From NCBI RefSeq assembly GCF_002156385.1, contig NZ_MVJM01000001.1, positions 1 to 64,000 on the forward strand: a DNA stretch of 64,000 nucleotides, in the 5' to 3' direction. The position numbers were made by a program, and so were the translations under genes. Each line of letters starts with the position of its first letter. Position 1 is the stretch's first letter. The notes beneath the pieces are model-generated. The model searched no databases, was not told the DNA's origin, and saw nothing but the letters and a program-made list of their open reading frames with translations. Shown here one piece after another: positions 33,616 to 42,847 of the stretch. Source of the stretch: Halalkalibacter urbisdiaboli. Its GTDB lineage: Bacteria > Bacillota > Bacilli > Bacillales > Bacillaceae_D.

Positions 33616-33692
33616 GCGAATAATTATGCCCTAATTCCTAAGTTCTGACTCATTTCATCGGCTAATTGGAGCATTAAATTCTATCCAAGGAA

Positions 33693-34040
33693 TTACTTGC
33701 ATACCATTAAAAGATTACCATCAGGGTCCTTAAAATTGAACCAATGACCATTCTCGATTCCAGTTGTTAATTCCACATTCCTTGAACGCATAAATTCATA
33801 AGCTTGATGGATATCTTCTGCATTAAATTGAAACGCTGGAACTTTATATACGTTATCTGGAGCAAAAATTTTGCTATCCAGAACAATATTTGGTCCCACT
33901 AAAGGAAGAACATAGATATGACCAAAAAATATTTCACCATCTGTTGGCAAGCCTAAAATCTCACAATACCAATCACGTGCATTTTCTATATTGCTTACCG
34001 GAATAAAGACCCCACTGATTTTATTTGAGATAGGATTCAT
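33693..34040 (-). CDS. VOC-family (glyoxalase/bleomycin-resistance-like) protein
   Basis: 115 residues. SGVFIPVSNIENARDWYCEILGL at the start and FKDPDGNLLMVC at the end are the paired halves of the vicinal oxygen chelate fold. Metal ligands and substrate are unclear. GGAGGG precedes ATG 34040; a longer upstream frame is rejected. It is one of three VOC genes within 7.5 kb. Confidence 0.8.
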   Translation of the reverse strand: MNPISNKISGVFIPVSNIENARDWYCEILGLPTDGEIFFGHIYVLPLVGPNIVLDSKIFAPDNVYKVPAFQFNAEDIHQAYEFMRSRNVELTTGIENGHWFNFKDPDGNLLMVCK

Positions 34041-34169
34041 AACATCCCTCCATAAAAATTTTATATATATCAATTCGGCATATGTTATATATTTCCTGTT
34101 CTAAACACTTTAAACTTTTGGTAAATATCTCTTGTAATAGTAGAAATGTTCAAACAAATCTTTAAAGCA

Positions 34170-34466
34170 TTACTCCCTTGAATCTTTAGCTAGAAGTTGA
34201 TAAAGTTCACTTTCTTTTACATCATTCTTTAAAAAAATGGTACCAACTCGATAAATGGAATTTATTGAACAATATTCTTGGACAACCTCTGTGTTATGTA
34301 TTAACTGCCTAACTAAAAATACTGCTTCACCTAAGAGTGAAATCGCACTTTTTTCATCCCCATTAACAAAGTAGGCCCTACTTTCAGTTAATAGTTGTAT
34401 TACTTTCGTAACTTCATCATGAAGTTCATTCATAAGATTTACTCGACTTTGTAAGTTACTTTGCAT
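34170..34466 (-). CDS. Hypothetical helical protein
   Basis: 98 residues, predicted all-helical (MQSNLQSRVNLMNELHDEVT, then SAISLLGEAVFLVRQLI). No recognised family. The RBS is weak, and the frame stays open upstream for several codons without a good start. The next minus-strand gene upstream (a TM peptide) ends about 50 bp away, so they may be co-transcribed. Confidence 0.55.
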   Translation of the reverse strand: MQSNLQSRVNLMNELHDEVTKVIQLLTESRAYFVNGDEKSAISLLGEAVFLVRQLIHNTEVVQEYCSINSIYRVGTIFLKNDVKESELYQLLAKDSRE

Positions 34467-34515
34467 TTCTCTTATCAGTTGTTCATCATAATCTTCCTGG
34501 CCGTTAACAATCGTT

Positions 34516-34707
34516 TTAAAAGTTAATTGTAGCTAGCTCTCTTGCTTCCATCCTAATCATTGGATTTTCAGACATTACCAACGCTCCAACATTTTTATAT
34601 GCTTCATAGCGAGTTAATAAACTCCAAATAAGCACAATTGAAAGTATAAAAATGAGTAATATAGATAGTGTGATAATGTCTTTTTCTCTTTTAGTCACTT
34701 GCTTCTC
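34516..34707 (-). CDS. Small single-helix membrane protein
   Basis: 63 residues. A charged N-terminus (EKQVTKREKD) is followed by one membrane helix (TLSILLIFILSIVLIWSLL) and a soluble tail with MSENPMIRMEARELA. The start is TTG 34707, about 6 bases after AGGAGAGG. A frame opening at 34752 has no RBS. The function is unknown. Confidence 0.55.
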   Translation of the reverse strand, partial: EKQVTKREKDIITLSILLIFILSIVLIWSLLTRYEAYKNVGALVMSENPMIRMEARELATINF

Positions 34708-34955
34708 CAATGTAACCTCTCCTATAAATTCGATTTCCGGACTACTTAGCAAAGATATTAATAGTTTTTTAACTCGAACGCCGTAACTTGATCTTTAGGT
34801 ATAATAAGACCCTAATTCATATTTCAATCCATAACGTTTCGGTCCTTATAATTCTATCCCTACAACCAAATCATTTTCTAAGTCATATCCATACCCTCGT
34901 ACTAGCGATTGAATGACATATAGCTTTCTATCATAAGCATAATCCTTTGTCTTTT

Positions 34956-35444
34956 CTATGCAATTCTTACAAACTCTGTCCCTTCTTCATTCTTGTTAAC
35001 AAATATATCTTTCTCTCCAATAATTAAATTATTGTATTTACCATTGTCCTTAATAAATGTTACTTCTACACTGATGTCATCAATATAAAATACATCTCTA
35101 CTTCGTGGTTTTAATTTTCTATTTCCAAAAATATATAGATGTTCATCTTTTATTTCAATATTCACATTAATATTCATTTGGTCATTACGATAAATCCCAA
35201 CAAATTCATGTAATTTTTTAAAGGGAATAACAGGATCTGAAATGTATCTCAGGTTAAAGTAAGTTAGTAATTGTTGCTCATAGGTTTTCCAATCTTTCTC
35301 GGAGTTATCAATAGAAAGAGAATCTACCTCGACTGTCGATATTGCGTCTTGTGCAAGTTTTGCATATTCACTAAGGAATTCTCTATGTAGTTGGGGTCCT
35401 TGATTCTTTCGATTCATAGTATTTTTCGTTTTTAAACTCTTCAT
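34956..35444 (-). pseudogene. C-terminal half of a frameshifted P-loop kinase-like gene
   Basis: The frame overlaps the end of the P-loop gene by 62 bases in another reading frame. It continues its fold: NRKNQGPQLHREFLSEYAKL, then SLSIDNSEKDWKTYEQQLL and a beta-rich end. From memory, intact Bacillus relatives carry both parts in one chain of about 300 residues. No good RBS precedes its ATGs, which supports a broken gene rather than two genes. The shift is +1 in the 35390-35440 region. There is no canonical slippery heptamer in the right frame. Confidence 0.6.
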
Positions 35445-35895
35445 ATTTTCTATTTAAAAATTCGCTTCCACCTCTGCTTTTAATCATATTGTCGATTGCA
35501 GTTATTGTGTCCTTTTGATGAAAGAAGATCAAGCTAACAGAACATTGGCTTGTCATCAAACACAATTCCTTAATCAACGAAAGTATCCGCTCCCGAGCCA
35601 CATCTTTATTTAGTAAATTTAAAATTGGATTTTGAAACAGTACAGATTCCATGACAATTACGGAATTATTGTCAAATTGTCTGTTCAAAAATGTATGCCA
35701 CCTTTTTAAATAAGCTTCTATCCACATATTCTCATCTTTAATTGAGTCGGATAAAATTATTGGATGGTCATAGGTTGTTTCATGAAAAAGTAACGATTGA
35801 TATCCATTTCTTTGTAGTTGTATAGAAATAAAACGAGCAAACGTTGACTTACCAGAACCCGGAATACCCTCTAATAGAATAAGCTTTTTCTCCAT
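35383..35895 (-). CDS. P-loop NTPase/kinase-like protein, truncated by frameshift
   Basis: 170 residues. Walker A is EGIPGSGKSTFA at the N-terminus, with a lid-like middle and VSLIFFHQKDTITAI. The last residues (SKESRTPTT) look out of place, and the frame ends where a second frame picks up the expected continuation. It resembles a thymidylate-kinase-like family of unknown function. If the shift is real, the product lacks about half of its length. AGAGGTC precedes the ATG. Confidence 0.65.
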   Translation of the reverse strand: MEKKLILLEGIPGSGKSTFARFISIQLQRNGYQSLLFHETTYDHPIILSDSIKDENMWIEAYLKRWHTFLNRQFDNNSVIVMESVLFQNPILNLLNKDVARERILSLIKELCLMTSQCSVSLIFFHQKDTITAIDNMIKSRGGSEFLNRKYEEFKNEKYYESKESRTPTT

Positions 35896-36105
35896 AAAAG
35901 ACCTCTCAATAAGTTGTCGTTAATAAACAACATTTTTTACACCTTCTTAAATTAGTGATTTTCCTCTTCCAGAATCTCTAACTAATACATAGAAACGGCC
36001 TTCCTTCTTCTCATAGAACTGCACCCTTTACTTTAAGTGAATCAATTCACAATTAACGGAGTTTACGTAAATATCCCTAACTTGACTACTAAAATTTTCA
36101 TACCT

Positions 36106-36819
36106 CTAAATTGAATTAACACTATACATTCTATACTTCTTTTTCTCCCTAATTTCTAAGCAGTTAAGTTGATGCCCATATGCACATCCGCCATCAATAC
36201 CGATTTTATCTCCACCAAACCATATATCTGCTTTGCCATGTATATCTCTCAATTTTGTATGCCCAAATATTACAGTTTTATTTGTTACAGTCGGATAATT
36301 TAGAAATGCTTCTCTAATGTATATAAAGTCATGCTCCGATTGTTCTTTCCAATTTTTAAAATTGGGGTTAAGACCAGCGTGAACATATATGTAATCATCC
36401 TCCTCATGGTAAAGAGGAAGTTGCTCTAAAAATTTCAGATGATGAGAATACTTCTTTTTTATATACCTCCTAAAACTATCCATTTCTGTAGTATTATCAC
36501 CTTGTTGCTTTTCTACATAACTTAAAAGGGTATTGTGACCACCATGTTTAATAAATTTTGACTCAACCTCTTTGTCTTTAGAATTTATTAAATCAATAAA
36601 ACGTTGGTCATGATTTCCCTTAATAGCTATAACCCCGAATTCCTTTACCATATTCATGACTTTATCAACTACTTCTTTAGAGTAGCCACCATTATCAATA
36701 TAATCACCAAGAAGTATGAGTTTATCTAACTTTGGTTCATATTTCACTATTTTTAATAGCTTATTAAATTCATCTAAACAGCCATGAATATCGCTTATAA
36801 CTAACGTTCTAGCATTCAA
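36106..36819 (-). CDS. Metallophosphoesterase (PrpE/ApaH-like serine/threonine phosphatase fold)
   Basis: 237 residues. Metal-binding motifs appear in order: VISDIHGC, LLGDYIDNGG, IKGNHDQ, VHAGLNP and GHTKL. This is the PPP-type calcineurin-like fold of bacterial Ser/Thr phosphatases and diadenosine-tetraphosphate hydrolases. The start is TTG 36819, 6 bases after a G-rich RBS (GGGGGG). An ATG at 36870 is rejected because the RBS lies inside that extension. Confidence 0.85.
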   Translation of the reverse strand: MNARTLVISDIHGCLDEFNKLLKIVKYEPKLDKLILLGDYIDNGGYSKEVVDKVMNMVKEFGVIAIKGNHDQRFIDLINSKDKEVESKFIKHGGHNTLLSYVEKQQGDNTTEMDSFRRYIKKKYSHHLKFLEQLPLYHEEDDYIYVHAGLNPNFKNWKEQSEHDFIYIREAFLNYPTVTNKTVIFGHTKLRDIHGKADIWFGGDKIGIDGGCAYGHQLNCLEIREKKKYRMYSVNSI

Positions 36820-37033
36820 TCTTTTCCCCCCTTCTCGAAAACACAAACCAATTTTACCACAAAAACCCAACCCTTTTTATTGAAATATTCTGCCACTTTA
36901 GCGTACTACTTCAACCAGATACGGTTCGAACGATAAAAAGTTCGCCAAAAATTAAGGCCAAAAAACAGTGTGAGTTTCGTTTAATAATACGTAGAATAAA
37001 AAATGGTTGTTTCAACTTGATAACTTCGTCCAC

Positions 37034-37060
37034 ACTATTGGCTTTTTTACACATACCTTA
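37034..37060 (+). promoter_or_regulatory. Sigma-K-type promoter of the SPOCS-like coat gene
   Basis: AC (37034-37035), 16 bp, CATACCTTA (37052-37060). This matches AC-N16/17-CATAnnnTA exactly. The RBS and ATG follow within 31 bp. Confidence 0.65.
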
Positions 37061-37090
37061 TTATTAGAAATATATGGAGGTGAATAAATA

Positions 37091-37891
37091 ATGTCCGGTA
37101 AGAAAGGTAATCAAAAAAATTCTAAGGCACAACCTGCCCCGCCGTATTTTAACTATAAGCCAATGAAGGAAAAAAATGCTATCTCTCCTAAGGTAAGTAA
37201 TCACCCAACAGAGCCCGATTTAACAATAGCACCGACAGCAGTTAAGGTTCCTGTTGTTCTAGCTGAAACCGTGGTTCAAGTTGATTTAAATCCAACTATT
37301 AAGTTCCCAGAGCCTGTCTTGGAAATTAAAGCGATTAATAAGAACCTTAAAGTTACGCAATGTCGTCTTCTATTGCCTACGAACAAATTATTTATAACGG
37401 GATTTGTTCGCAAAAATATTCAGTATGCTACACCGCGTTATGGTACAAAAGACGCTGTCATTTCTAACATTCGTTCCTTAACGGTTGATGTTCCTTTTAA
37501 AGCAGTGACAGAAGTAGATTATATTAACAAACCAAAATTCGCCTTTTCACCACAATCCCAAAAATCTTCTTACTTTATGAAATCTAAGCTTGGCGATGGT
37601 TTTGCCTCAAAGGATCATCTACTATCCGCTGATCTTTCTCAATTCGACCAATTCAGTGGAGAAGAGTTTAATGAACTTCCTTATTGTGAGTTAATTTCTT
37701 CCCATTTCTTTGAGTACGATGAAGCATTAGATCGTAAAATGGGTAAAGTCTATGACGAAAAAGGAAAATCCATTGATGCTCCATTTGAAGAAGGAACATT
37801 TACAGAAATTGAAGAAAAAATGGTAGTAGAGATAAAATTAAAGGTTTTACAAAAGCAACAAGTTAAAGTAAAGCCTGATAAGCATTGTTAA
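37091..37891 (+). CDS. SPOCS-like spore coat/exosporium protein (CsxC-like)
   Basis: 266 residues. A basic, Pro-rich head (GKKGNQKNSKAQPAPPYFN) is followed by a SPOCS-type segment (about 55-150: VPVVLAETVVQVDLNPTIKF, LEIKAINKNLKVTQCRLLLP, KLFITGFVRKNIQYATP). A second beta-rich part follows with a Lys-rich, Cys-terminated end. SPOCS domains occur in spore coat and exosporium proteins. The upstream sigma-K promoter supports late mother-cell expression. GGAGGTG precedes the ATG. Monocistronic. Confidence 0.72.
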   Translation: MSGKKGNQKNSKAQPAPPYFNYKPMKEKNAISPKVSNHPTEPDLTIAPTAVKVPVVLAETVVQVDLNPTIKFPEPVLEIKAINKNLKVTQCRLLLPTNKLFITGFVRKNIQYATPRYGTKDAVISNIRSLTVDVPFKAVTEVDYINKPKFAFSPQSQKSSYFMKSKLGDGFASKDHLLSADLSQFDQFSGEEFNELPYCELISSHFFEYDEALDRKMGKVYDEKGKSIDAPFEEGTFTEIEEKMVVEIKLKVLQKQQVKVKPDKHC

Positions 37892-37910
37892 AGTGAGTAG
37901 ATAGCGAGAA

Positions 37911-37947
37911 TAAGGTGGTTGACGGGCGTAACCCTTCAACTACCTTC
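37911..37947 (+). terminator. Terminator of the SPOCS-like gene
   Basis: An imperfect stem AAGGTGGTTGACGG.../...CCCTTCAACTACCTT is followed by CCTATTTAAAT. Confidence 0.6.
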
Positions 37948-38170
37948 CTATTTAAATACTACTCTTACTTGTTAAGAATGTACTTTTTCATAATAAAAAA
38001 TCTAATAAACTAGCTCCAAGTCCCCCCGCGTAAATAGAGCAAAGCTGCTTTGTAATGTTTTCCCAGATCACGAATATTTATAAACTGACTCCTAACGACC
38101 ACCTATAAAGTGAATACATAGTTAAAGTATAGTCGCACTGGTTGGTTTCTCTGGGAGATTTACTCTCTGA

Positions 38171-38964
38171 TTAAGAATTGAGAAATTTTAACGATTTCAG
38201 AAAGTCCTCAATTCTATGTATCGTATCGTGGAAGCACCTATTTTCATGCCTTCCATAATGAAAAAAGCCATGCTCCATGCCTTCGTATGTTATAAAATTA
38301 ATTTCATTACCTTTATCTACCATTAACTTTGCAAAATTTTTATTTTGCTCATAAAATTCATCTGTAGTTCCGCACATCCATAAAGTTGGTGGTAAGCACT
38401 TTTTAATATTATGAAGAGGTGAAAGTTCCACAGCCCTTTCAAGCAATTCTGGATACCGTCTACTCATAATATCAACGCCATCCATTCCAGCACCGAAAAC
38501 GACTAAAGCATTGGGAATATGTTCTGTATTTGGATTATCACTATCATCATTTATATTTTCAAACATAATTGATGACACAGAAATATATCCGCCTGCGGAC
38601 GAACCACAGACAACGATTTTCTGTGGATCTACTCCTAAGTCATCTGAATTTTCCCTTACCCAACGAACAGCAGATTTAACATTACATATGGCTTGAACTG
38701 GTAAAAACTTTCGTCATGCCCCGTTCTATAATCAACACAGATTGAGACTACACCTTTTGCAGAAAAATAGTGTGCTTGATCTTGGAAATCTGCTGGCGTT
38801 CGTGATCCTTTTCCAAGACTACCACCGATAAAAAACGAAATAGCTGCTCTGCTTTTTGAATTGGATTCTGGCTCTAATATGTATAGGTTTAATTTACGTT
38901 CACCTATTACTTTATATGTTACTTCATTCACGGGATAATCGAATTTATTGACCCGCACACCCAA
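38171..38964 (-). pseudogene. Frameshifted alpha/beta-hydrolase (esterase) gene
   Basis: The N-terminal frame (38964 down to about 38700) carries AAISFFIGGSLGKGS and VVSICVDYRTG, then runs off with YVMLNLLFVG. A second frame continues the fold from about 38710: VQAICNVKSAVRWVRENSDD, IVVCGSSAGGYISVSS (the G-x-S-x-G nucleophile elbow) and GMEHGFFHYG (catalytic His), ending at 38171. The switch is near a T5 run at about 38705. The oxyanion HGG is IGG here. I infer a recently inactivated carboxylesterase of the hormone-sensitive-lipase type. Confidence 0.7.
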
Positions 38965-39053
38965 CTACTCCTTTTCGGTTTAGCTTAACATTTTATAAAT
39001 AATACAACGTACCAACCGTTGATTTTAATAGGATTGTAGTTCAATAAAATGGT

Positions 39054-39416
39054 CTACAGCTCTTTTATAATCTCTACTCTATTTCCAAATGGGTCCCTAA
39101 ACTCAAACCGCTCAAAATTAGGAATTGGTACTGAATCAAAAATTTTAATGCCGTTCTGTTCTAATATTCTTCTCCAATACGATACATCTTCTACTTCATA
39201 TGCTAAATGGGCTTTTGTAGTTAATCTATCAAACCCTTCTTCCGTTCCAACATGAACCTCTTTGTCACCGACCTGTAACCAGAAACCTCCTCGCCCTTTT
39301 AGAGACTCAGGTTTTTCGATTTCGGCTAAACCTAATATATTGCAATAAAAATTCTTACCTTCATCTTCAGCGCCTTTTGGTATCGTAATTTGTGCGTGAT
39401 GTAAACCAATAATCAT
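39054..39416 (-). CDS. VOC-family protein (glyoxalase-like)
   Basis: 120 residues. GLHHAQITIPKGAEDEGKNF at the start, GDKEVHVGTEE, and FEFRDPFGNRVEII at the end outline the vicinal oxygen chelate fold with likely His/Glu metal ligands. The substrate is unknown. GGGGGAATGTAA leads to the ATG. Confidence 0.82.
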   Translation of the reverse strand: MIIGLHHAQITIPKGAEDEGKNFYCNILGLAEIEKPESLKGRGGFWLQVGDKEVHVGTEEGFDRLTTKAHLAYEVEDVSYWRRILEQNGIKIFDSVPIPNFERFEFRDPFGNRVEIIKEL

Positions 39417-39659
39417 TTACATTCCCCCATTCACATTACTTATTCTATCTTAATTTATATAATCTAATAGGCTTTTCACCCATATTGAGCAAAGTATAAT
39501 AGGCAAATCAATCGAGTCGATTTTCTTAAACTTTATTTTCGCTTGGAGAACTCTCCCCAAACTAGTACTGCTCCCTTTCCGCCATCATTATTTTTTCTTG
39601 CTAAAGGATCTGCCGGTACCCCAACTCCCGCTCTTTCGTTCAAGCAGCTTTTGTTTCAT

Positions 39660-39773
39660 TTAATAACAGAAGTATTTATCTTGATTTATAATAATTTCAG
39701 GGTCCCCTTCATCCAAGTTTTCAACAAATTCAACCCACTCTGGACGAAGCCTTTTAAAAATTTTCTTACTCAT
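39660..39773 (-). CDS. Very small ORF overlapping the GNAT stop codon
   Basis: 37 codons: MSKKIFKRLRPEWVEFVENL, then DEGDPEIIINQDKYFCY. The ATG overlaps the end of the GNAT gene by 8 bases (ATGAGTAA), a classic coupling arrangement. It could be a genuine small protein or the surviving start of a longer gene. A protein-like segment in another frame (ending GKGAVLVWGEFSKRK at about 39544) lies just beyond. Confidence 0.4.
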   Translation of the reverse strand: MSKKIFKRLRPEWVEFVENLDEGDPEIIINQDKYFCY

Positions 39774-40491
39774 ACTCCATCCATACATTTGGGTCATGAT
39801 AAACACCTATGTTCTGCTCATGAGATATTTCAATAGGTTGTAAAGCTCCTTTAATAACATAACTACCACTTTCAGGGAACTTCATATTTGTCCATTCTTC
39901 CCATTCCATAATCGTTCCCTTAACAGTATACGCTTGATAGATTGGTTTTAATATTTTCGCCCCTAATCTCCAATGCGTTCGAATCCAAGGGTCAAAAGGC
40001 TCTCCATCATCACGTTTCCAATGAATATAGTTATCGACTGGTGTCAGAGGATAATCTTCTTTAAAACTTGGGCGAACTGGTACAATTAATTTCCCTAGTT
40101 CTTTTTCTTGTGCAAGCTTTTTAAACTCTGATAAAAGTCTCTGACTCAACCCTGATTTCTGATAGTCTGAATGTATAGCAATATTAACAGCGGACAATGT
40201 ATTAACAGAAGCTCGTTCTCTATTATCGACACCGTTTATCAACGTATCAGTCCAACTTTTGGGTAAATCTCCAACCTTTCCTGACCAAGTTAGAGGAATT
40301 GAATTTCCAACACCAACAAGTTGTTCTCCGTCTAATAAGCATAATTGGTAATCAGGAAACAACCTTCTCATATCAGCCCAATATCTCATTGTTGCTTTAT
40401 CTGGTGTCATAAATTTAGCCCATGCACCTTTCATGATTTCGCTAGTATTCAAAGTAGGTAAATCTTTTAATGTATAGACTTTAATGTTAAT
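39766..40491 (-). CDS. GNAT-family N-acetyltransferase
   Basis: About 241 residues if started at ATT 40491. The acyl-CoA binding region is VNIAIHSDYQKSGLSQRLLSEFKKLA (Q-x-x-G-x-S variant), and YPLTPVDNYIHWKRDDGEPF is typical of a conserved Bacillus GNAT subfamily. The usual-codon start would be TTG 40452, but it has no RBS. GAGGGGGG lies 6 bases before the ATT, whose extension INIKVYTLKDLPTL looks like a normal N-terminus. The substrate is unknown. A small ORF is coupled to its stop. Confidence 0.75.
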   Translation of the reverse strand: MNIKVYTLKDLPTLNTSEIMKGAWAKFMTPDKATMRYWADMRRLFPDYQLCLLDGEQLVGVGNSIPLTWSGKVGDLPKSWTDTLINGVDNRERASVNTLSAVNIAIHSDYQKSGLSQRLLSEFKKLAQEKELGKLIVPVRPSFKEDYPLTPVDNYIHWKRDDGEPFDPWIRTHWRLGAKILKPIYQAYTVKGTIMEWEEWTNMKFPESGSYVIKGALQPIEISHEQNIGVYHDPNVWMEYE

Positions 40492-40629
40492 TTTAATCCC
40501 CCCTCTTACTTATTTAACCATAGAATTTTAGCCCTTATCTTAAACAAAAACTGTTCCGTTAGCATAATAACACCACATTAATTTTAGCATTAATTTCCTT
40601 ATTTGTGTTTTATTAAAAGAAAAAGAGCA

Positions 40630-40662
40630 TTTCCCTTTAAAGTAGAAATGCACCCTTTATTT
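40630..40662 (-). terminator. Probable terminator of the downstream VOC gene
   Basis: GCATTTC/GAAATGC stem (40634-40640 and about 40650-40656). On the minus strand it is followed by TCTTTTTCTTTT. Confidence 0.55.
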
Positions 40663-40738
40663 GAACAACGCATTGTGCTAATTTTTAAGAATTATTGTTC
40701 AACCATTGTTCGGAAAGTTATTTTTAGGTCATAAATTT

Positions 40739-41092
40739 TTATACATATTGTATGAGACCGAAGCCAATTCCCGTAGGATCAACTAAGTAAGCAAGAAAAA
40801 AATTATCAAATTCCATTTTATCTCTAACTACCATAGCCCCGTTTTCTTTTGCTTTAGAGATTGCGTCATCAATAGACTCAACTTCAATTTGAATACGCGT
40901 TCCATGAGGGAAATCATTAGGTCCTTTACTAATCCCACCGTTCATTCCTAATTGCCCTTCAACTTTATCCGTTAAAACAGCAAAATAGTCCCATTGTGGT
41001 TTTGATATTTCCCATCCAAAAACACTTGAATAAAACATCGCCGCTTTTTCTGGCTCTTGACTAATTAATTCAAATCCTACTACTTTTCCCAA
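40739..41092 (-). CDS. VOC-family protein
   Basis: 117 residues. VVGFELISQEPEKAAMFYSS then VFGWEISKP, and AYLVDPTGIGFGLIQ at the end. This is the PhnB/CarP-like branch of the vicinal oxygen chelate fold. The start is TTG, 7 bases after GAGGGG. It is the third VOC gene in this region. Confidence 0.8.
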   Translation of the reverse strand: MGKVVGFELISQEPEKAAMFYSSVFGWEISKPQWDYFAVLTDKVEGQLGMNGGISKGPNDFPHGTRIQIEVESIDDAISKAKENGAMVVRDKMEFDNFFLAYLVDPTGIGFGLIQYV

Positions 41093-41495
41093 ACTAATAC
41101 CCCTCTCAAAAGATCAGGTTATATTCATTTATAACATTACTAAATTCAAGATCTTTTTACAAAAAATAACTTTGGTTATAGTAAAAAAACTCCCGAACAA
41201 TCAATACAATAGTTGGAATAAGTGACTTATGATGGATAGAAACCAACATTCGTCTTTCTTAAAATAGATATGTGTGACAATTGAAAAAGCGTTGTCTTAA
41301 GTTAGGGACATTTTGTTTACTCACTAAACTGTTCTACTGGAAGCTTCTTTAGGAGAAGAAATTGCAGCTTGAAATTCCTTTATAAGGATTAAACATCTCC
41401 TTATCTCGAGAGGATGGTCCGAAAAACGTTGACTAGCGTTTTTTTCTTCTACATTGTCTAGAGGATTTAGTTCTTTTTTAGGAGGGAACATTTAC
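41093..41495. other. Intergenic region before a membrane protein gene
   Basis: About 400 bp with scattered short inverted repeats (for example CTTCTTTAGGAG and TTCCTTTATAAGGA near 41347-41390). No riboswitch or gene could be identified. Confidence 0.35.
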
Positions 41496-42638
41496 GTGCG
41501 AGGAAAAACTCATGATTTACAAGAAACTAAAGCGGATATAAGGTTTTACTATGGGTTAGTTGCCTTTATCATGATAATAGGGCTGTTTTTCTTTTTCTTT
41601 GGAGTGTCCGTAGAGAACTTGCCATTTTTAATCCTTTTTAGTGTAACGGGTCTCGGTTTGATTCTGATTGGGGTTTCCATGATTAAGAAAATCAAAAAAA
41701 TGAATACCTTTGTTGGATATGGTGTCGATGAAGAGAATGGTTTTTTATGGAGTGCGGTGTTTGAAGATGGTAAAGTGGAACCGCTTGAAGTTTTCAAGAT
41801 TCCTTTTACATCAATCCAGTCTATTGTTCTAGCTCCTTATGAATTGTATCATTCTGTGCGCACGAGTGACACGGTCTATCATAACTATTTCTATGTACCT
41901 GTTGTCCTACTTGTTTATGAGGAAGCAGGAGAACGCCACTTTACACATGTTACATTTAAAACCGATGCTAATGCGAATGTTTGGCTACAACGAACGCAAG
42001 CTGCAGGGCTCTCTTTAGAAATTACAGATGAAGCCGTTAATAATCTCTACAATTATAAAAACGCAGCAGACCTTATTTTAACGGATTTATTTACAAAACC
42101 GTTTTCATTTTACGGGCATATTCGCAATTATATTAATCGCCAACAAAAATACGACCGTCCATTAACGAAATATAAAAAGGGCGAGTCTATGACATTGAAT
42201 CTTAATCATATATTCACGTTCAAATGGAAGAAGTACCACATCTTCATTGTTAGTTGTTTACTAATGAGCCTCTTGTTTTTGTTTGAGCAGTGGTATGTTA
42301 GTACAAATGGGATAGAAGTAACGATATTTTCAGCAGTACTGGCGACGATGATTCTCGTTATCGGTCACTTGCTTTACAGCTATACATTCAAAAGCCTCCG
42401 CGCACACAGTCACTTTATCATTTTTGGCTTGTCCTCTCTTACGTACTTAATTAGTTCGAGTATTGTCATGTTAGCCTTTCAATTGCCTAACTTTGATGAG
42501 AGGTTCCATTTCTTTACACCTTACATGATTGGTTTGATTCCGGTAGTCATCATTTCATACCTTCTTCGAAAATGGAAGCCAGCCCATCATCACGAAGGAA
42601 TACAAAAGCAGAAAAATCGAATGAGGAATATAAATTAG
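41496..42638 (+). CDS. Uncharacterised multi-helix membrane protein
   Basis: About 380 residues. Two N-terminal helices (LVAFIMIIGLFFFFFGVS; FLILFSVTGLGLILIGVSM) lead to a long soluble domain of about 150 residues. Then come four C-terminal helices and a basic His-rich tail. GTG 41496 follows AGGAGGG by 9 bases; the frame opening at 41454 has no RBS. No family is recognised. Confidence 0.6.
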   Translation: MRGKTHDLQETKADIRFYYGLVAFIMIIGLFFFFFGVSVENLPFLILFSVTGLGLILIGVSMIKKIKKMNTFVGYGVDEENGFLWSAVFEDGKVEPLEVFKIPFTSIQSIVLAPYELYHSVRTSDTVYHNYFYVPVVLLVYEEAGERHFTHVTFKTDANANVWLQRTQAAGLSLEITDEAVNNLYNYKNAADLILTDLFTKPFSFYGHIRNYINRQQKYDRPLTKYKKGESMTLNLNHIFTFKWKKYHIFIVSCLLMSLLFLFEQWYVSTNGIEVTIFSAVLATMILVIGHLLYSYTFKSLRAHSHFIIFGLSSLTYLISSSIVMLAFQLPNFDERFHFFTPYMIGLIPVVIISYLLRKWKPAHHHEGIQKQKNRMRNIN

Positions 42639-42675
42639 ACTTGTTAGTTATTTTATTAAAGCAGCTCACCCGTTA

Positions 42676-42710
42676 ATTAAACTAGTTAATCCTTTATTAA
42701 CTAGTTTAAT
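42676..42710. terminator. AT-rich perfect inverted repeat
   Basis: A 15-bp perfect stem (42676-42690 with 42696-42710, ATTAAACTAGTTAAT type). It lies after the membrane-protein gene and is probably a terminator. Confidence 0.55.
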
Positions 42711-42810
42711 AATACTTATGCAAAAACACCATAATTATCCATGAAATGCTATGAAAATGCCTCTTGCTGTAAGGTACTGCTTCATATTTTCAGTGATTTC
42801 GCTCAAAAAA

Positions 42811-42840
42811 AAATTTAGGGATACCAACATCCCTAAATTT
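42811..42840 (-). terminator. Terminator of the membrane/lipoprotein fusion gene
   Basis: AAATTTAGGGAT (42811-42822) pairs perfectly with ATCCCTAAATTT (42829-42840). On the minus strand a T-run follows. Confidence 0.75.
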
Positions 42841-42847
42841 TAAAATT

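Noticed and set aside
35383-35444. Programmed -1 frameshift site in the P-loop gene
   Set aside because: The TTTAAAAAC run is not in the reading frame needed for an X-XXY-YYZ slip, and the required change is +1.
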